DNA of 44,350 nt from SIG575 sp045534165 (GTDB taxonomy: Bacteria > Bacillota > Clostridia > Oscillospirales > Acutalibacteraceae): the NCBI GenBank assembly GCA_045534165.1, contig JAZSJD010000069.1, positions 1 through 44,350 of the forward strand, in the 5' to 3' direction. Below, in pieces: positions 23,535 through 33,600 of the stretch. The notes beneath the pieces were generated by a model, which had not been told where the DNA came from, made no database searches, and saw nothing but the letters and a program-made list of their open reading frames with translations. Within the stretch, counting starts at the first letter, position 1, and each line of letters begins with the position of its first letter. The position numbers and the translations under genes are program-made.

Positions 23535-24629
23535 ATGAGTAAGTGCGCCTTGGTTTTATGTGAAAAAAAGATGTCAGAAAAAAGCAAGAAAAGTTTATCT
23601 TTGGCTGAAATAGTTTTTGTGCCAATGTATGAACTTTTGAAAACATCAATTGAAAAAACTTCCATTGATGAAATGTTTTTCCTTTTTGAAAAAGAGGAAC
23701 GAACGGAAAAACTTCGGAATTTCATAATTCATAATGAAGAAAGTGAAATTTTCATTGTGCAGGGAACAAGTCCTTTTGTTTCTCCTGACACAATTGAAAA
23801 ATCATATGAAGAATTTTTGAAAAACGAAAGAAAAATAACTGCGGTTGTTTCGCCCTTTTGTGAATCTTTTTCTGCTGTCTGGATGACTGTTAAAGATTTC
23901 AGAAAACATTGTTCTTTAAATACAGATGAAGAAATTTCTCTTGATTATATAATAAGAACATTCAGGGAAATAAATGAGTTCACAAGCAGAAATGATGACG
24001 ATTTTTTGTGTGCTGAAAATCTGGCTGATGCTTTCAAATTAAGTGAATATAAACGCAAAAAAATTCTTGAAAAATTAATGCGTCAGGGTGTGCAGATTCC
24101 ATGCACAGATGGTGTTGTTATTGCTGAAAAAGCAGAAATTGAATGTGATGTAAAAATTCTTCCCTCAACAATAATTATGGAGAATACGAAAATTCTACAG
24201 GGTGCAGAAATAGGACCTTTTGTCAGAATAAGACCCGGTTGTGTTATAGGCGAAAAAGCGAGAGTAGGAAATTTCGTTGAACTAAAAAATGCGATTGTGG
24301 GTAAAGGTACAAAAATTTCTCATCTTTCTTATGTTGGGGACAGCTTTGTAGGTGAAGGTGTCAATATCGGTTGCGGTTGTGCAACAGTAAATTTTGACGG
24401 CACAAACAAGCACAAAACAATTATTGAAGACGGTGCTTTTATCGGCTGTGGAGTAAACCTTGTTGCACCTGTAAAAGTTGGCGAAAATGCTTTTATTGCA
24501 GCAGGCTCCACAATAACAGAGGATGTGCCGGCTGATGCGCTCTCTGTTGCCCGGTCAAGGCAGGTAAATAAAAATGGTTGGGTAGAAAAAAAGAAGCCTT
24601 ATAAAAGGATGAAAAAGAACGGTAGATAA
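23535..24629 (+). CDS. GlmU-like protein: intact acetyltransferase half, decayed uridyltransferase half
   Basis: A 364-residue relative of the bifunctional N-acetylglucosamine-1-phosphate uridyltransferase/glucosamine-1-phosphate acetyltransferase. The C-terminal left-handed beta helix (about 196-350) keeps the GlmU acetyltransferase residues: RIRPG, FVELKNA, catalytic H263 in SHLSYVGD, VNIGCG and the NK of GTNKHKT. The N-terminal half is shorter than in GlmU. The nucleotide-binding loop (LAAGKGTRM in GlmU) reads LCEKKMSEK, and the metal-binding Asp of the GD motif is Thr in VQGTSPFVSPDT. It should not be able to make UDP-GlcNAc alone. The neighbour pth is a common glmU neighbour, so this probably descends from glmU in place. 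Another protein must supply the uridyltransferase step if this is the cell's only copy. Confidence 0.82.
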   Translation: MSKCALVLCEKKMSEKSKKSLSLAEIVFVPMYELLKTSIEKTSIDEMFFLFEKEERTEKLRNFIIHNEESEIFIVQGTSPFVSPDTIEKSYEEFLKNERKITAVVSPFCESFSAVWMTVKDFRKHCSLNTDEEISLDYIIRTFREINEFTSRNDDDFLCAENLADAFKLSEYKRKKILEKLMRQGVQIPCTDGVVIAEKAEIECDVKILPSTIIMENTKILQGAEIGPFVRIRPGCVIGEKARVGNFVELKNAIVGKGTKISHLSYVGDSFVGEGVNIGCGCATVNFDGTNKHKTIIEDGAFIGCGVNLVAPVKVGENAFIAAGSTITEDVPADALSVARSRQVNKNGWVEKKKPYKRMKKNGR

Positions 24630-24632
24630 TTT

Positions 24633-25241
24633 ATGTTTGGTTTGAAAAAGAAAAAAGAATTTGCATCAAGTGGTGCGGAATTTCTGATTGTAGGCCTTGG
24701 AAATCCTGGAGATAAATATGAATTTACAAGGCACAATGCGGGTTTTATGTGTGTTGATTTTTTAGCTGATAAAGAAAATTTTAAAATCAACAAACTGAAA
24801 TATAAATCATTACTTGCAGATGTGGATATAAAAGGTCACAGATGCCTTGTTATGAAACCGCAGACATTTATGAACAACAGCGGTGAAGCTGTGAGAGATG
24901 CTGCACAGTTTTATAAAATTCCTCCTGAAAATGTTATTGTGATTTATGATGACATATCCCTTGATGTGGGAAGAATCCGTGTGAGAAGAAAAGGCTCAGA
25001 CGGTGGACATAACGGAATTAAAAGCATTATATATCATCTCAACAGCGATAATTTTCCGAGAATAAAAGTTGGTGTAGGTAAAAAGCCTGCTGAGTGGGAA
25101 GACCTGGCTGACTGGGTGCTTTCACGTTTTACAAATGATGAATTAAAAACACTTCACGATGTTGCTGAGAAAGTTTGCAAAAATTTACCACTTATGCTTG
25201 ATGGCAAAATTGATGAAGCAATGAACAGAATGAATTCATAA
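24633..25241 (+). CDS. pth: Peptidyl-tRNA hydrolase
   Basis: Releases tRNA from peptidyl-tRNAs that fall off the ribosome. It has 202 residues. After a basic, nonconserved extension of about 16 residues come LIVGLGNPGDKYEFTRHNAGF with the catalytic His, VMKPQTFMNNSGEAV, IYDDISLDVGRIRVRRKGS and GGHNGIKSII. All key residues are present. The gene lies three bases after the GlmU-like gene and is followed by a strong terminator. Confidence 0.96.
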   Translation: MFGLKKKKEFASSGAEFLIVGLGNPGDKYEFTRHNAGFMCVDFLADKENFKINKLKYKSLLADVDIKGHRCLVMKPQTFMNNSGEAVRDAAQFYKIPPENVIVIYDDISLDVGRIRVRRKGSDGGHNGIKSIIYHLNSDNFPRIKVGVGKKPAEWEDLADWVLSRFTNDELKTLHDVAEKVCKNLPLMLDGKIDEAMNRMNS

Positions 25242-25248
25242 ACATAAC

Positions 25249-25286
25249 AAAAGCAGAGTTGATTTTTAAAAATCAACTCTGCTTTT
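25249..25286. terminator. Bidirectional terminator between pth and the aldose epimerase gene
   Basis: A 38-base perfect inverted repeat built around AAGCAGAGTTGAT ends in a T-run on both strands and lies between two convergent genes. Confidence 0.93.
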
Positions 25287-25301
25287 TTGCGAATAAAAGT
25301 T

Positions 25302-26342
25302 TTATTTTACTGAAAATTTATAAACAGTTTTTGTTTTATATTCTTCTCCTGCATCGTATACGCAGTTGGGGAAATCTTTCTGGTTAGGGCTGTCGGGATA
25401 AACCTGAGTTTCAAGGCAGAAGCCTGCGTGCTGGTTCATAAGTGTACCTTCCTTACCTTCGATTCCATCAAGGAAGTTTCCGCAATAAAGCTGAACGCCG
25501 GGAAGGTCTGTAAACATTTCCATAACCCTGCCTGTTTTTTCATCATAAGCAACTACGTTAGCAGAATTATCGTTCTTTTCGTTAAGACAGAAGTTGTGGT
25601 CATATCCTCTTGCAAGGTTCAGTTGTTCATAATCGTCGTGAATATTCTGGCCGATTTTCTTAGGTGTTCTGAAATCGAAGGGAGTTCCTTCAACAGCTTT
25701 CAATTCACCTGTGGGGATGCTGTCTGCATCCATTGGTGTGAAGTAATCCGCATCAATGTAAAGTTCGTGGTCACATATTGAACCTGAATCAAAACCGCCA
25801 AGGTTAAAATAAGCATGGTTTGTAAAGTTCATAATAGTTTTTTTATCGCTTACACCGCTGTATTCAATTGAAAGTGCATTTTTGTCATCAAGTGTGTAAG
25901 TAACGGTAACATTCATATTTCCGGGAAAACCGTTTGAACCGTCAGGGCTGAAAAAAGAAAATTCAACTTTGTTGTCGTCAACTATAATTGCTCTCCATAC
26001 AGACTTTGAAAATTCTCCGCCACCGTGCAGACAAGTTTCGCCCTCATTGTGAGTAACTTCGTATTCTTTTCCGTCAATTGTGAATTTGCCCTTAGCAATA
26101 CGGTTAGCATATCTGCCAACAGTCATACCCTGATAGTCAGAACGTGTTTCGTGACCTGAAATATCATCAAAACCGATAAGCACATCGTCAAGAACATTTT
26201 CTTTATCAGGAACATAGAGTTTGTCCAATGTAGCGCCATAGGTAATAATTTCCGCTGACATTCCGTTTCTGTTTGTTATAATATATTTGTAGACATCTTC
26301 ACCACGTGATGTAACACCGTAGAAAATTTTTTCAACACTCAT
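25302..26342 (-). CDS. Aldose 1-epimerase (galactose mutarotase)
   Basis: Interconverts alpha and beta anomers of galactose or other aldoses. It has 346 residues from the ATG at 26342, which follows AAAGGAG; the longer reading from 26375 has no ribosome site. Catalytic His lies in FTNHAYFNLGG and catalytic Glu in GFCLETQVYPDSPNQ; NHEG/NRIAKGKF and LHGG substrate motifs are also present. It is a single gene with its own terminator. A beta-galactosidase gene at the right edge of the window could feed it. Confidence 0.93.
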   Translation of the reverse strand: MSVEKIFYGVTSRGEDVYKYIITNRNGMSAEIITYGATLDKLYVPDKENVLDDVLIGFDDISGHETRSDYQGMTVGRYANRIAKGKFTIDGKEYEVTHNEGETCLHGGGEFSKSVWRAIIVDDNKVEFSFFSPDGSNGFPGNMNVTVTYTLDDKNALSIEYSGVSDKKTIMNFTNHAYFNLGGFDSGSICDHELYIDADYFTPMDADSIPTGELKAVEGTPFDFRTPKKIGQNIHDDYEQLNLARGYDHNFCLNEKNDNSANVVAYDEKTGRVMEMFTDLPGVQLYCGNFLDGIEGKEGTLMNQHAGFCLETQVYPDSPNQKDFPNCVYDAGEEYKTKTVYKFSVK

Positions 26343-26440
26343 TTGTAACACTCCTTTTAAACCATTATATGACAAAAAGGGAAATATATCAAGAATTTAT
26401 TAAAGATTATTGAAAACTTGTAAAAAGAAAGTTAATTCGG

Positions 26441-26469
26441 TTGACCTTTTCGGGGTGATGTTATATAAT
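26441..26469 (+). promoter_or_regulatory. Promoter of the FHA-SEDS-PBP-ABC operon
   Basis: TTGACC (26441-26446) and a perfect TATAAT (26464-26469) are spaced by 17 bases. It is the only clear promoter found ahead of the five-gene run to 34003. Confidence 0.85.
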
Positions 26470-26501
26470 TTTAATAAGATTATAATAGGGGGGAATGTGT
26501 C

Positions 26502-27209
26502 TTGGCAGAGATGTTTGAAGAGTATGTACGCTTTGTGTTTCCTGTGCTTGCTCTACTTGTTTTGTTGGGATGCGTTCTGTCTCTTTTCAATAAACGTCCC
26601 AAGGCAAAAACAGTTGCATTTTTAGTTAACGAAAGAACAGGTGAAGCTGTGCCTGTTTATTATTGGGAAACATCTATCGGCAGAAGCCCTTTGTGCGATG
26701 TTGTTCTTGATTATCCTACGGTTTCAAGGTTTCACAGTGTTATTTCACGAAGAAAAAACAGGTGGATAATTTTTGATACAGATTCTAAAGCGGGAATAAA
26801 ACTCAACGGTAAAATGATAAAGAAAAAAGAAGATTTATCAGATGGTGATAAAATTACGCTGGGTGAAGCAACTTATTTCTTTTCTGCTCCTGATTTCGGG
26901 GACAAGCAGGTTAAAGGAAAACAACCTGAATATGAACTTATCAGTATGTCTAACGGAAAAACTTTTTCTCTTGACGGAACCTATTTCACTTTAGGCAGAG
27001 GAAGAGATTGCGACATTTATCTTAATTTACCCACAGTTTCAAGAACACATGCTGAACTTGTTTTTGCAAACGGAAAATGGAAAGTAAGAAATCTTTCCCC
27101 TAATGGTGTTTATGTCAATTCAAAATTGTATAAAGAAGAAAAGATTTTGAAATCAGGAGAAATAATGAATATAGGCGGAGCTAAAATTAAATTTGCGCAG
27201 AAACAATAA
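26502..27209 (+). CDS. Membrane-anchored protein with two FHA domains
   Basis: FHA domains bind phosphothreonine. This 235-residue protein has one N-terminal membrane helix (about 11-29, FVFPVLALLVLLGCVLSLF) and then two cytoplasmic FHA domains. The first (about 45-125) has TSIGRSPLCDVVLDYPTVSR-FHS, and the second (about 145-230) has FTLGRGRDCDIYLNLPTVSR-THAEL. Both keep the GR, S/T-R-xH and N-G elements of a working phosphopeptide pocket. The TTG at 26502 was chosen as start since it sits seven bases after AGGGGGGA, while the ATG at 26511 is too far. It heads an operon with a SEDS polymerase and a class B PBP, as fhaB does in actinobacteria. It should link a Ser/Thr kinase to cell-wall synthesis. 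Confidence 0.9.
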   Translation: MAEMFEEYVRFVFPVLALLVLLGCVLSLFNKRPKAKTVAFLVNERTGEAVPVYYWETSIGRSPLCDVVLDYPTVSRFHSVISRRKNRWIIFDTDSKAGIKLNGKMIKKKEDLSDGDKITLGEATYFFSAPDFGDKQVKGKQPEYELISMSNGKTFSLDGTYFTLGRGRDCDIYLNLPTVSRTHAELVFANGKWKVRNLSPNGVYVNSKLYKEEKILKSGEIMNIGGAKIKFAQKQ

Positions 27210-27224
27210 AAGGAGGGAAAACTT

Positions 27225-28475
27225 GTGTCAGCAGTTAAAAGAGTAAAACAATTCAAATATGCATGGTATCTTTTACTGCTCACAGTATTCCAGCTTTTGT
27301 CTTTTGCACAGGTGCTCATAAAAGCAGATGAAGATAAATTGGGTCTGGTAACAGCGCTGACAGCGTTTTTGCTTATTGAGTGGTTCTATGTTCTTGTTGC
27401 ACGTTTTATTATTAAGCAACGATCTTTTGAACTTGAACTTATAGCTTTTTTTCTGTCCGGAATAGGGTTGTCCCTTATTGCCACGGTTTCTTTTGACTAT
27501 GCATTGAAGCAAGTGTTTTATATTCTTATAGGAGTTTTACTTTTTACGATTATGAGGTGGCTTATTGCCAATGCAAACAGGGTTACAGTTCTGCGTATGC
27601 CTGCGGCAGTTATTGCGGCAGCAACTCTTGCTTTTAATCTTTTGATGGCTCAGGATTATAACGGGGCAAAAAACTGGGTGCAGATTGGTTCATTTTCTTT
27701 TCAACCCTCTGAATTTGTAAAAATAGCTTTCATATTTGTAGGTGCTGCAACACTTGATAAGTTGCAGACAACTAAAAGTGTTTTCAAATATCTTGTTTTT
27801 GCTGCAGGATGTATAGGTGCACTTTTCCTGATGAGGGATTTTGGCACAGCACTTATTTTCTTTGCAACTTTTCTGATTATAGCTTATATGCGTTCAGGTG
27901 ACGTAAGAACAATAAGCATAATCTGTGTTGTGGCTGTTCTTGGTGCGATACTTATTATATCTTTCAAATCCACCGTTGCGGCAAGGTTTGCAACGTACCG
28001 TCACATCTGGGAAACACCTTATGATGAAGGAATGCAACAGACAAGGATGCTGATATATTCTGCAAGCGGCGGACTTTTTGGTGTGGGACTTGGTAATGGC
28101 AGGCTGAAAGGTATTTATGCATCAACAACAGACCTGATTTTCGGAATGGTCTGTGAAGAATATGGTCTTATAGTAGGATTGATTGTTCTGCTGACTTTTG
28201 CAGCGATTCTTGTTTACACAATTGCATCTGCAAAATCTGCAAGAACATCGTTTTATGTAATAGCCGCCTGTTCAGCCGCAGGGTTGCTGTTGGTGCAGAC
28301 AAGTCTGAATGTTTTCGGCGTTACTGATTTGCTTCCATGGACAGGCGTTACGTTGCCTTTTGTAAGCCGTGGCGGTTCAAGCATGATGTCTTGTTGGGCG
28401 CTGCTTGCTTTTATAAAAAGCGTTGACCCGAGAGCATATCCGAAAACATTGAAAGAAACACAATTGGCAGGTTAA
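27225..28475 (+). CDS. SEDS-family peptidoglycan polymerase (FtsW/RodA/SpoVE type)
   Basis: Polymerises lipid II into glycan strands in the membrane, working with a class B PBP. It has 416 residues and about ten membrane helices. The extracellular-loop region HIWETPYDEGMQQTRM holds an Asp at the place of the essential SEDS acid. It is followed by SASGGLFGVGLGNGRLKG, TDLIFGMVCEEYGL (TDFIF in most members), and the C-terminal PFVSRGGSSMMS. The GTG at 27225 follows AAAGGAGGG. The next gene is its likely PBP partner, 24 bases on. Whether it serves elongation, division or sporulation cannot be told from sequence. Confidence 0.92.
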   Translation: MSAVKRVKQFKYAWYLLLLTVFQLLSFAQVLIKADEDKLGLVTALTAFLLIEWFYVLVARFIIKQRSFELELIAFFLSGIGLSLIATVSFDYALKQVFYILIGVLLFTIMRWLIANANRVTVLRMPAAVIAAATLAFNLLMAQDYNGAKNWVQIGSFSFQPSEFVKIAFIFVGAATLDKLQTTKSVFKYLVFAAGCIGALFLMRDFGTALIFFATFLIIAYMRSGDVRTISIICVVAVLGAILIISFKSTVAARFATYRHIWETPYDEGMQQTRMLIYSASGGLFGVGLGNGRLKGIYASTTDLIFGMVCEEYGLIVGLIVLLTFAAILVYTIASAKSARTSFYVIAACSAAGLLLVQTSLNVFGVTDLLPWTGVTLPFVSRGGSSMMSCWALLAFIKSVDPRAYPKTLKETQLAG

Positions 28476-28499
28476 AACCATCAGAAAGGAGGAAGCAAA

Positions 28500-29885
28500 G
28501 TGCATAACACCGTAAAAAGAGCTTTTTGGTTGCTGATATTGGTAGGCAGTTTTATTGCAGGTGTAGTTATTCTTGCTTTCTCTTTTGTTCAGAATGGTGG
28601 AGAGTGGGCAACACACAGAGCAAATGCACACATATATTTAGGTGGACAGATTTCATCAGCAGGGACAATCTATGATGCAAATGGTGAAATTCTTGCACAA
28701 ACGAAAAATTCAAAGCGTGTATATAATACAGACGAAACCGTAAGGAAATCACTTCTTCATGCTGTTGGTGATACGGAAGGTTTTATGTCAACAGGTGTGC
28801 ATGCTCTTTACGAAACCGAACTTACAGGTTATAATATAGTTTCAGGAACTTTTTATCTTGAAAAGTACGGAGTAGGTAATGATGTAAATCTCACATTGGA
28901 CTCAAAGGTCTGTAAAACTGCATATCAGGCATTGAACGGTAAAAAGGGTACAATAGGAGTTTATAACTATAAAACAGGCGAAATTATATGTATGGTATCT
29001 GCTCCCACATATGACCCCGAAAACAAACCGGGTGAAGAAACAATGAATACAGATGCATATAAAGGTGCATATCTGAATAAATTTCTTTCTTCTTCATTTA
29101 CACCGGGTTCAACTTTTAAAATAGTAACTTCAATCTGTGCAATAGAAAATATTCCCGATATATATTCAAGAACCTTTGATTGCGACGGAGAATATGAAAT
29201 CGGCAAAACAGCAGTTATATGTAATTCAAAACATGGAAACTTAACCTTTGAACAAGCCTTGAATAAATCTTGTAATTCAGCATTTGCTGAAATCGCTGTT
29301 GAATTAGGTAAGGAAAAATTGCAAAAAACAGCGGAGAATCTGGGGCTGACTTCATCCTTTGAGGTTGACAGAGTGCCGTTGAGTAAAGGCACAGCTGATT
29401 TTTCAAAAGCTGTTGACATTGATATAGGTTGGGCAGGAATAGGTCAATATACAACAACTGTAAATCCGTGTATGATGTTGACTTTTATGGGTGCAATTGC
29501 AAATGACGGACAAGCAGTAAAACCTTATTATGTAAAATCTATAACGAATCCCCAGGGATTCACAGTTTATAAATCTTCAAAAACAACGATAAGAGAAATT
29601 AATCTTCAAGAAAACACATCGGAAAAAATAAAAGAACTACTTCGTTCCAATGTTTTAAATTATTATGGAAACAGTTCTTTTCCTGATCTTGAAATGTGTG
29701 GTAAAACAGGCACTGCGGAAGTCGGAGACGAAAACACAGGTGATAATGCCTGGTTTGTAGGCTTTTCCCAAGATAAAAACTTTCCGTATGCAATTGTAGT
29801 TTTAATAGAAGAATCTGATTCTAATGCAAGAACTTCGGCAATACCTGTTGCAAATAAAGTTCTTCAAAGTATAATAGGAGGATAA
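28500..29885 (+). CDS. Class B penicillin-binding protein (PbpA-like transpeptidase)
   Basis: A cell-wall D,D-transpeptidase that cross-links peptidoglycan. It has 461 residues, with one N-terminal membrane helix (about 10-30) and then a short linker domain in place of the long pedestal of FtsI-type PBPs, as in actinobacterial PbpA. The active-site motifs are all present: STFK (serine near 204), SCN (near 257) and KTGTAE (near 401). The start is the GTG at 28500 after AAAGGAGG. It follows its SEDS partner and is followed two bases later by the ABC ATPase gene. Confidence 0.92.
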   Translation: MHNTVKRAFWLLILVGSFIAGVVILAFSFVQNGGEWATHRANAHIYLGGQISSAGTIYDANGEILAQTKNSKRVYNTDETVRKSLLHAVGDTEGFMSTGVHALYETELTGYNIVSGTFYLEKYGVGNDVNLTLDSKVCKTAYQALNGKKGTIGVYNYKTGEIICMVSAPTYDPENKPGEETMNTDAYKGAYLNKFLSSSFTPGSTFKIVTSICAIENIPDIYSRTFDCDGEYEIGKTAVICNSKHGNLTFEQALNKSCNSAFAEIAVELGKEKLQKTAENLGLTSSFEVDRVPLSKGTADFSKAVDIDIGWAGIGQYTTTVNPCMMLTFMGAIANDGQAVKPYYVKSITNPQGFTVYKSSKTTIREINLQENTSEKIKELLRSNVLNYYGNSSFPDLEMCGKTGTAEVGDENTGDNAWFVGFSQDKNFPYAIVVLIEESDSNARTSAIPVANKVLQSIIGG

Positions 29886-29887
29886 AA

Positions 29888-30601
29888 ATGGAATTCGAAA
29901 ACAGTTATGTTCAGTTTAAAAATGTGAGCAAAATTTATAAATCCGGTGAAATTGAAATCAAGGCAGTTGATGATGTAAGTTTCAAAGTGGAAAAAGGTGA
30001 ATTTTGTGTAATTGTAGGAGCCAGTGGTTCCGGTAAAACAACGGCATTGAATATTCTCGGAGGAATGGACAATGCAACAAGCGGTGAGGTTGTGATTGAT
30101 GGTGAAGTAATAACCTCATTGAATAATAAAAAACTTACAGAATTCCGTCGTAACGATGTAGGTTTTGTTTTCCAGTTTTATAATCTTGTTCCTAATCTTA
30201 CAGCTCTTGAAAATGTTGAACTTGCAACACAGATGAGTAAAAATGCACTTGATCCTGCTACTGTGTTGGAAATGGTGGGGCTGGGTCACAGACTTCACAA
30301 TTTCCCGTCACAGCTTTCAGGCGGTGAACAACAGCGTGTATCTATTGCAAGGGCTCTGGCAAAGAATCCCAAAATCCTTCTTTGTGATGAACCAACAGGT
30401 GCTCTTGACTATAAAACAGGTGTTACTATTCTTAAATTGCTTCAGGAGGCAAGCCGTGATTCGGGAATGACAGTAATAGTTATTACCCATAACCAGGCAA
30501 TTGCTCCTATGGCGGACAGAGTTATATCAATGGGTAGCGGAAAAATCACATCAGTAAAATTGAACCCTGAAACTGAAGATGTTGAAAGGATTGTATGGTA
30601 A
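29888..30601 (+). CDS. ABC transporter ATP-binding protein (MacB/LolD/FtsE class)
   Basis: Provides ATP hydrolysis for the permease encoded next. It has 237 residues, with Walker A GASGSGKT (44-51), Q-loop VFQFYNL, signature LSGGEQQ (143-149), Walker B ILLCDE (163-168), D-loop GALD and switch histidine in VITHNQ. The sequence is of the class used by FtsX-fold permeases, which usually transmit movement across the membrane instead of moving a solute through it. It starts two bases after the PBP gene, and the permease starts directly at its stop codon. Confidence 0.94.
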   Translation: MEFENSYVQFKNVSKIYKSGEIEIKAVDDVSFKVEKGEFCVIVGASGSGKTTALNILGGMDNATSGEVVIDGEVITSLNNKKLTEFRRNDVGFVFQFYNLVPNLTALENVELATQMSKNALDPATVLEMVGLGHRLHNFPSQLSGGEQQRVSIARALAKNPKILLCDEPTGALDYKTGVTILKLLQEASRDSGMTVIVITHNQAIAPMADRVISMGSGKITSVKLNPETEDVERIVW

Positions 30602-33600
30602 ATGAATAAGGCTTTAGTAAAGGAAGCCTTGCGCACTATAAAACGTAATAAAGCCCGATTCCTTTCGATTATTGCAATCGTTGCGGTTGGTATAAGCTTT
30701 TATGCGGGTGTAAGTGCGGCAGGTCCTGATATGAAACAAACTGCTGTTGATTATTATAACAGCAATAACCTTATGGATATCTGGATGATATCCACAGTAG
30801 GTTTTAATGAAGCTGACGTGGAAGCAGTCAAAGAAGTTGAAGGTGTTGAAAATGCAGTAGGTTCCAAATTTGCAGACGGAACAGTTGTTGTTGACGGCAG
30901 AACAGCTGCAAACGTTGATGGTGGCCAGGCTATTTGCCGAGCTTACGGACTTGATTTTGACAAAGCACGACAGTTCACTTCTGATGGCAAAGAAAGTAAA
31001 GATTATATCAACAGATTAACTTTGCTTGAGGGAAGATTTCCCACCAAAGAAAACGAGTGCGTCATTGACAGAAGTGATATGGCAACTCCCCAAGGCTTTG
31101 AAATCGGAAAAACCATTAAAATGGTTGGTATTGAAGAGAACATAGAGAATAAACTTAAAGTTACAGAATATGAAATTGTCGGTGTTATAAGAACACCCCG
31201 TTACATTTCTTTTGAAAGAGGACAGACTGATGTAGGAAGCGGTTCTTTAGGATGCTTTATTTACGTGCCTGAAAGCTCTTTTAAAATGAATTACTATACT
31301 GAAATTTGTGCTACTGTTGAAGGCGCAGATGAGTTTTACCCTTTCTCTGATGAATATTACGATCACACAAAAAAAGTTATTGATAAAATAGAATCAATAG
31401 CTATGAATAACCTTGCTGTACGCGTTGATGAAGTAACAGAAGAATACAGAAAACAGCTTGCAGAAGGTGAAGCAGAATATGAAAAGAAAAAACAGGAAGT
31501 AGAAGCTGAATTAGGAGATGCTTTTACAGAGCTTGAATATTACAGAAACCTTGTTGCAACAGGTGATGCTGAAATTGCTACAGCTGAAGCACAGTTGCAG
31601 GCATTACTTTCTACCGACAGTCAGGAAATTGCTAATGGTAACAGCCAGTATCAGGCAGCCAAAAAACAATATGAAACTAAATATCAGGAATGGGAATCAG
31701 GCAAGAAAAAGGTTGAAGAATATGAACAGAGAGTTGCTCAACTCCCCGGTATTATAAATGAGCAGGATACACGGATGGCTCAGCTCAAGGAAGAAATAAC
31801 TGAGCTTGATTTGCAGATTCCTAAAGTGAATAAACTGGATGCAGACGGAAATATTGTTTATGATAGTTCGGGAAAACCTGTAAAAGTTCATACGAGTGAT
31901 CCTGAATATGCAGATTTGGTAACTCAGTATAATGATAAAAAAACTGAAAGAAGAAATCTTGCCAGCCAGAAAACTGCAAATGTTCTTGAACTCAATTCTA
32001 TTCAGAAAAACCTTCCGGGTTTGAAAGCTCAGTTGGCAGATGGTGAAGCACAGCTTAAAGCAGCAAAAACCGAGCTTGATAAATATGGCGGATTGATTGC
32101 ATCTCTTACTCCTGCGGAAATTGAAAAAAGAGCAAATGAAGCAAGAGCACAGATTGAAGCAAAGAAAAAAGAACTTGAAGAAGGTAAAGCAAAGCTTGAA
32201 CAGTATGACGTTGAATATAACGAAGCATATGAAGAAGCTTATGCAAAACTTGACGAAGCAAAATATGACATTGAGCAGGCAAAGGCACAGTTAGAAGAAG
32301 CTACAACAAACCCCAGATGGTTTGTGCATGACAGAAAAATGCTTCCCGGATATGAAAACTACGGTCAGACTTCAGGCAGTATCGAAGCTTTTTCAAAAGT
32401 TTTCCCGGTTTTCTTCTTTGTTGTTGCAGCAATGGTTGTTCTTACAACAATGACAAGAATGGTCAGCGAAGACAGAATACAGATTGGTACGCTTAAAGCA
32501 TTAGGTTGTTCAGATGCAAGCATAAGAGCAAAATATCTCATATATTCTCTTGTGGCTACATTTATAGGCTCAGCAATTGGTCTGGTTGCCGGATTTATTG
32601 CATATCCCAATGCAATTATGACTGCGTATGAAGTTGTTTTCCAGGTACCCAAACTTACAATTCTTTTCCCTGCAAAGTTAATTATTCTCGGTTCACTCTT
32701 CGCTGTGTTAAGCACTACTATTGCAACATATTTTGCTTGCTATAAAGAGATGAGATCAAAACCTGCAAACTTAATGCGTGCAAAAGCTCCTAAAGCGGGC
32801 AGACACGTATTTTTGGAAAAAATACCTTTTATCTGGAACAAATTAAGCTTCTCAGCAAAAGTAACTGTAAGAAATATTTGCAGAAACAAAAAGAGAGTTG
32901 CAGTAACATTTGTTGGTATTGTTGGATGTATGGCTCTTTTACTTACCGGATTCGGCCTTAATGATTCTATTGACCAGATATTGACCGCTCAGTTTGAAAA
33001 AGGCGGAGTAAGTTCTTTTGATGCGCAGATTGCTCTGAAAAACAGCCAGGTTTCAACAGAAAGCACTATCTATAAAAATGTAAGTAATAATGAGAATGTT
33101 TCAGATTTAATGATGATTTATAATAAAACTGTTCAGGGCAGTTCCGATAAATCTGAAGATTCATTGAGTGTATATCTGCTCGTTCCCCAATCATCAGAAA
33201 AAATTGCAGATTTTATTGATCTGAGATCAAGAACAACAGATGAAAAATTCAAACTTGATGATGAAGGAATTTTAATTACAGAAAAGTTTGCAAAGAAAGC
33301 GAATGTTTCTGTAGGTGATTCCGTAGCTCTGAAGTTCAGTGAAGAACTTACAATCAAAGTTGTTGTAAGAGGAATTGTTGAAAACTATGCATATCACTAT
33401 GCTTATATGTCACCTGCTCTTTACAGCAGAATTTTCCAGTCTCCTGTAGCTTTTAACTATATGTATATAAAATACGCTGATGGTATAAGAGATACAGATA
33501 AAGCGGAAGATGTTGCAACTCAGCTTATGAAATACAATGATATTAATGCAGTGGTAGATGCTGACCAGACAATAAAAACGTTTGATGAGCTTTTCAATTG

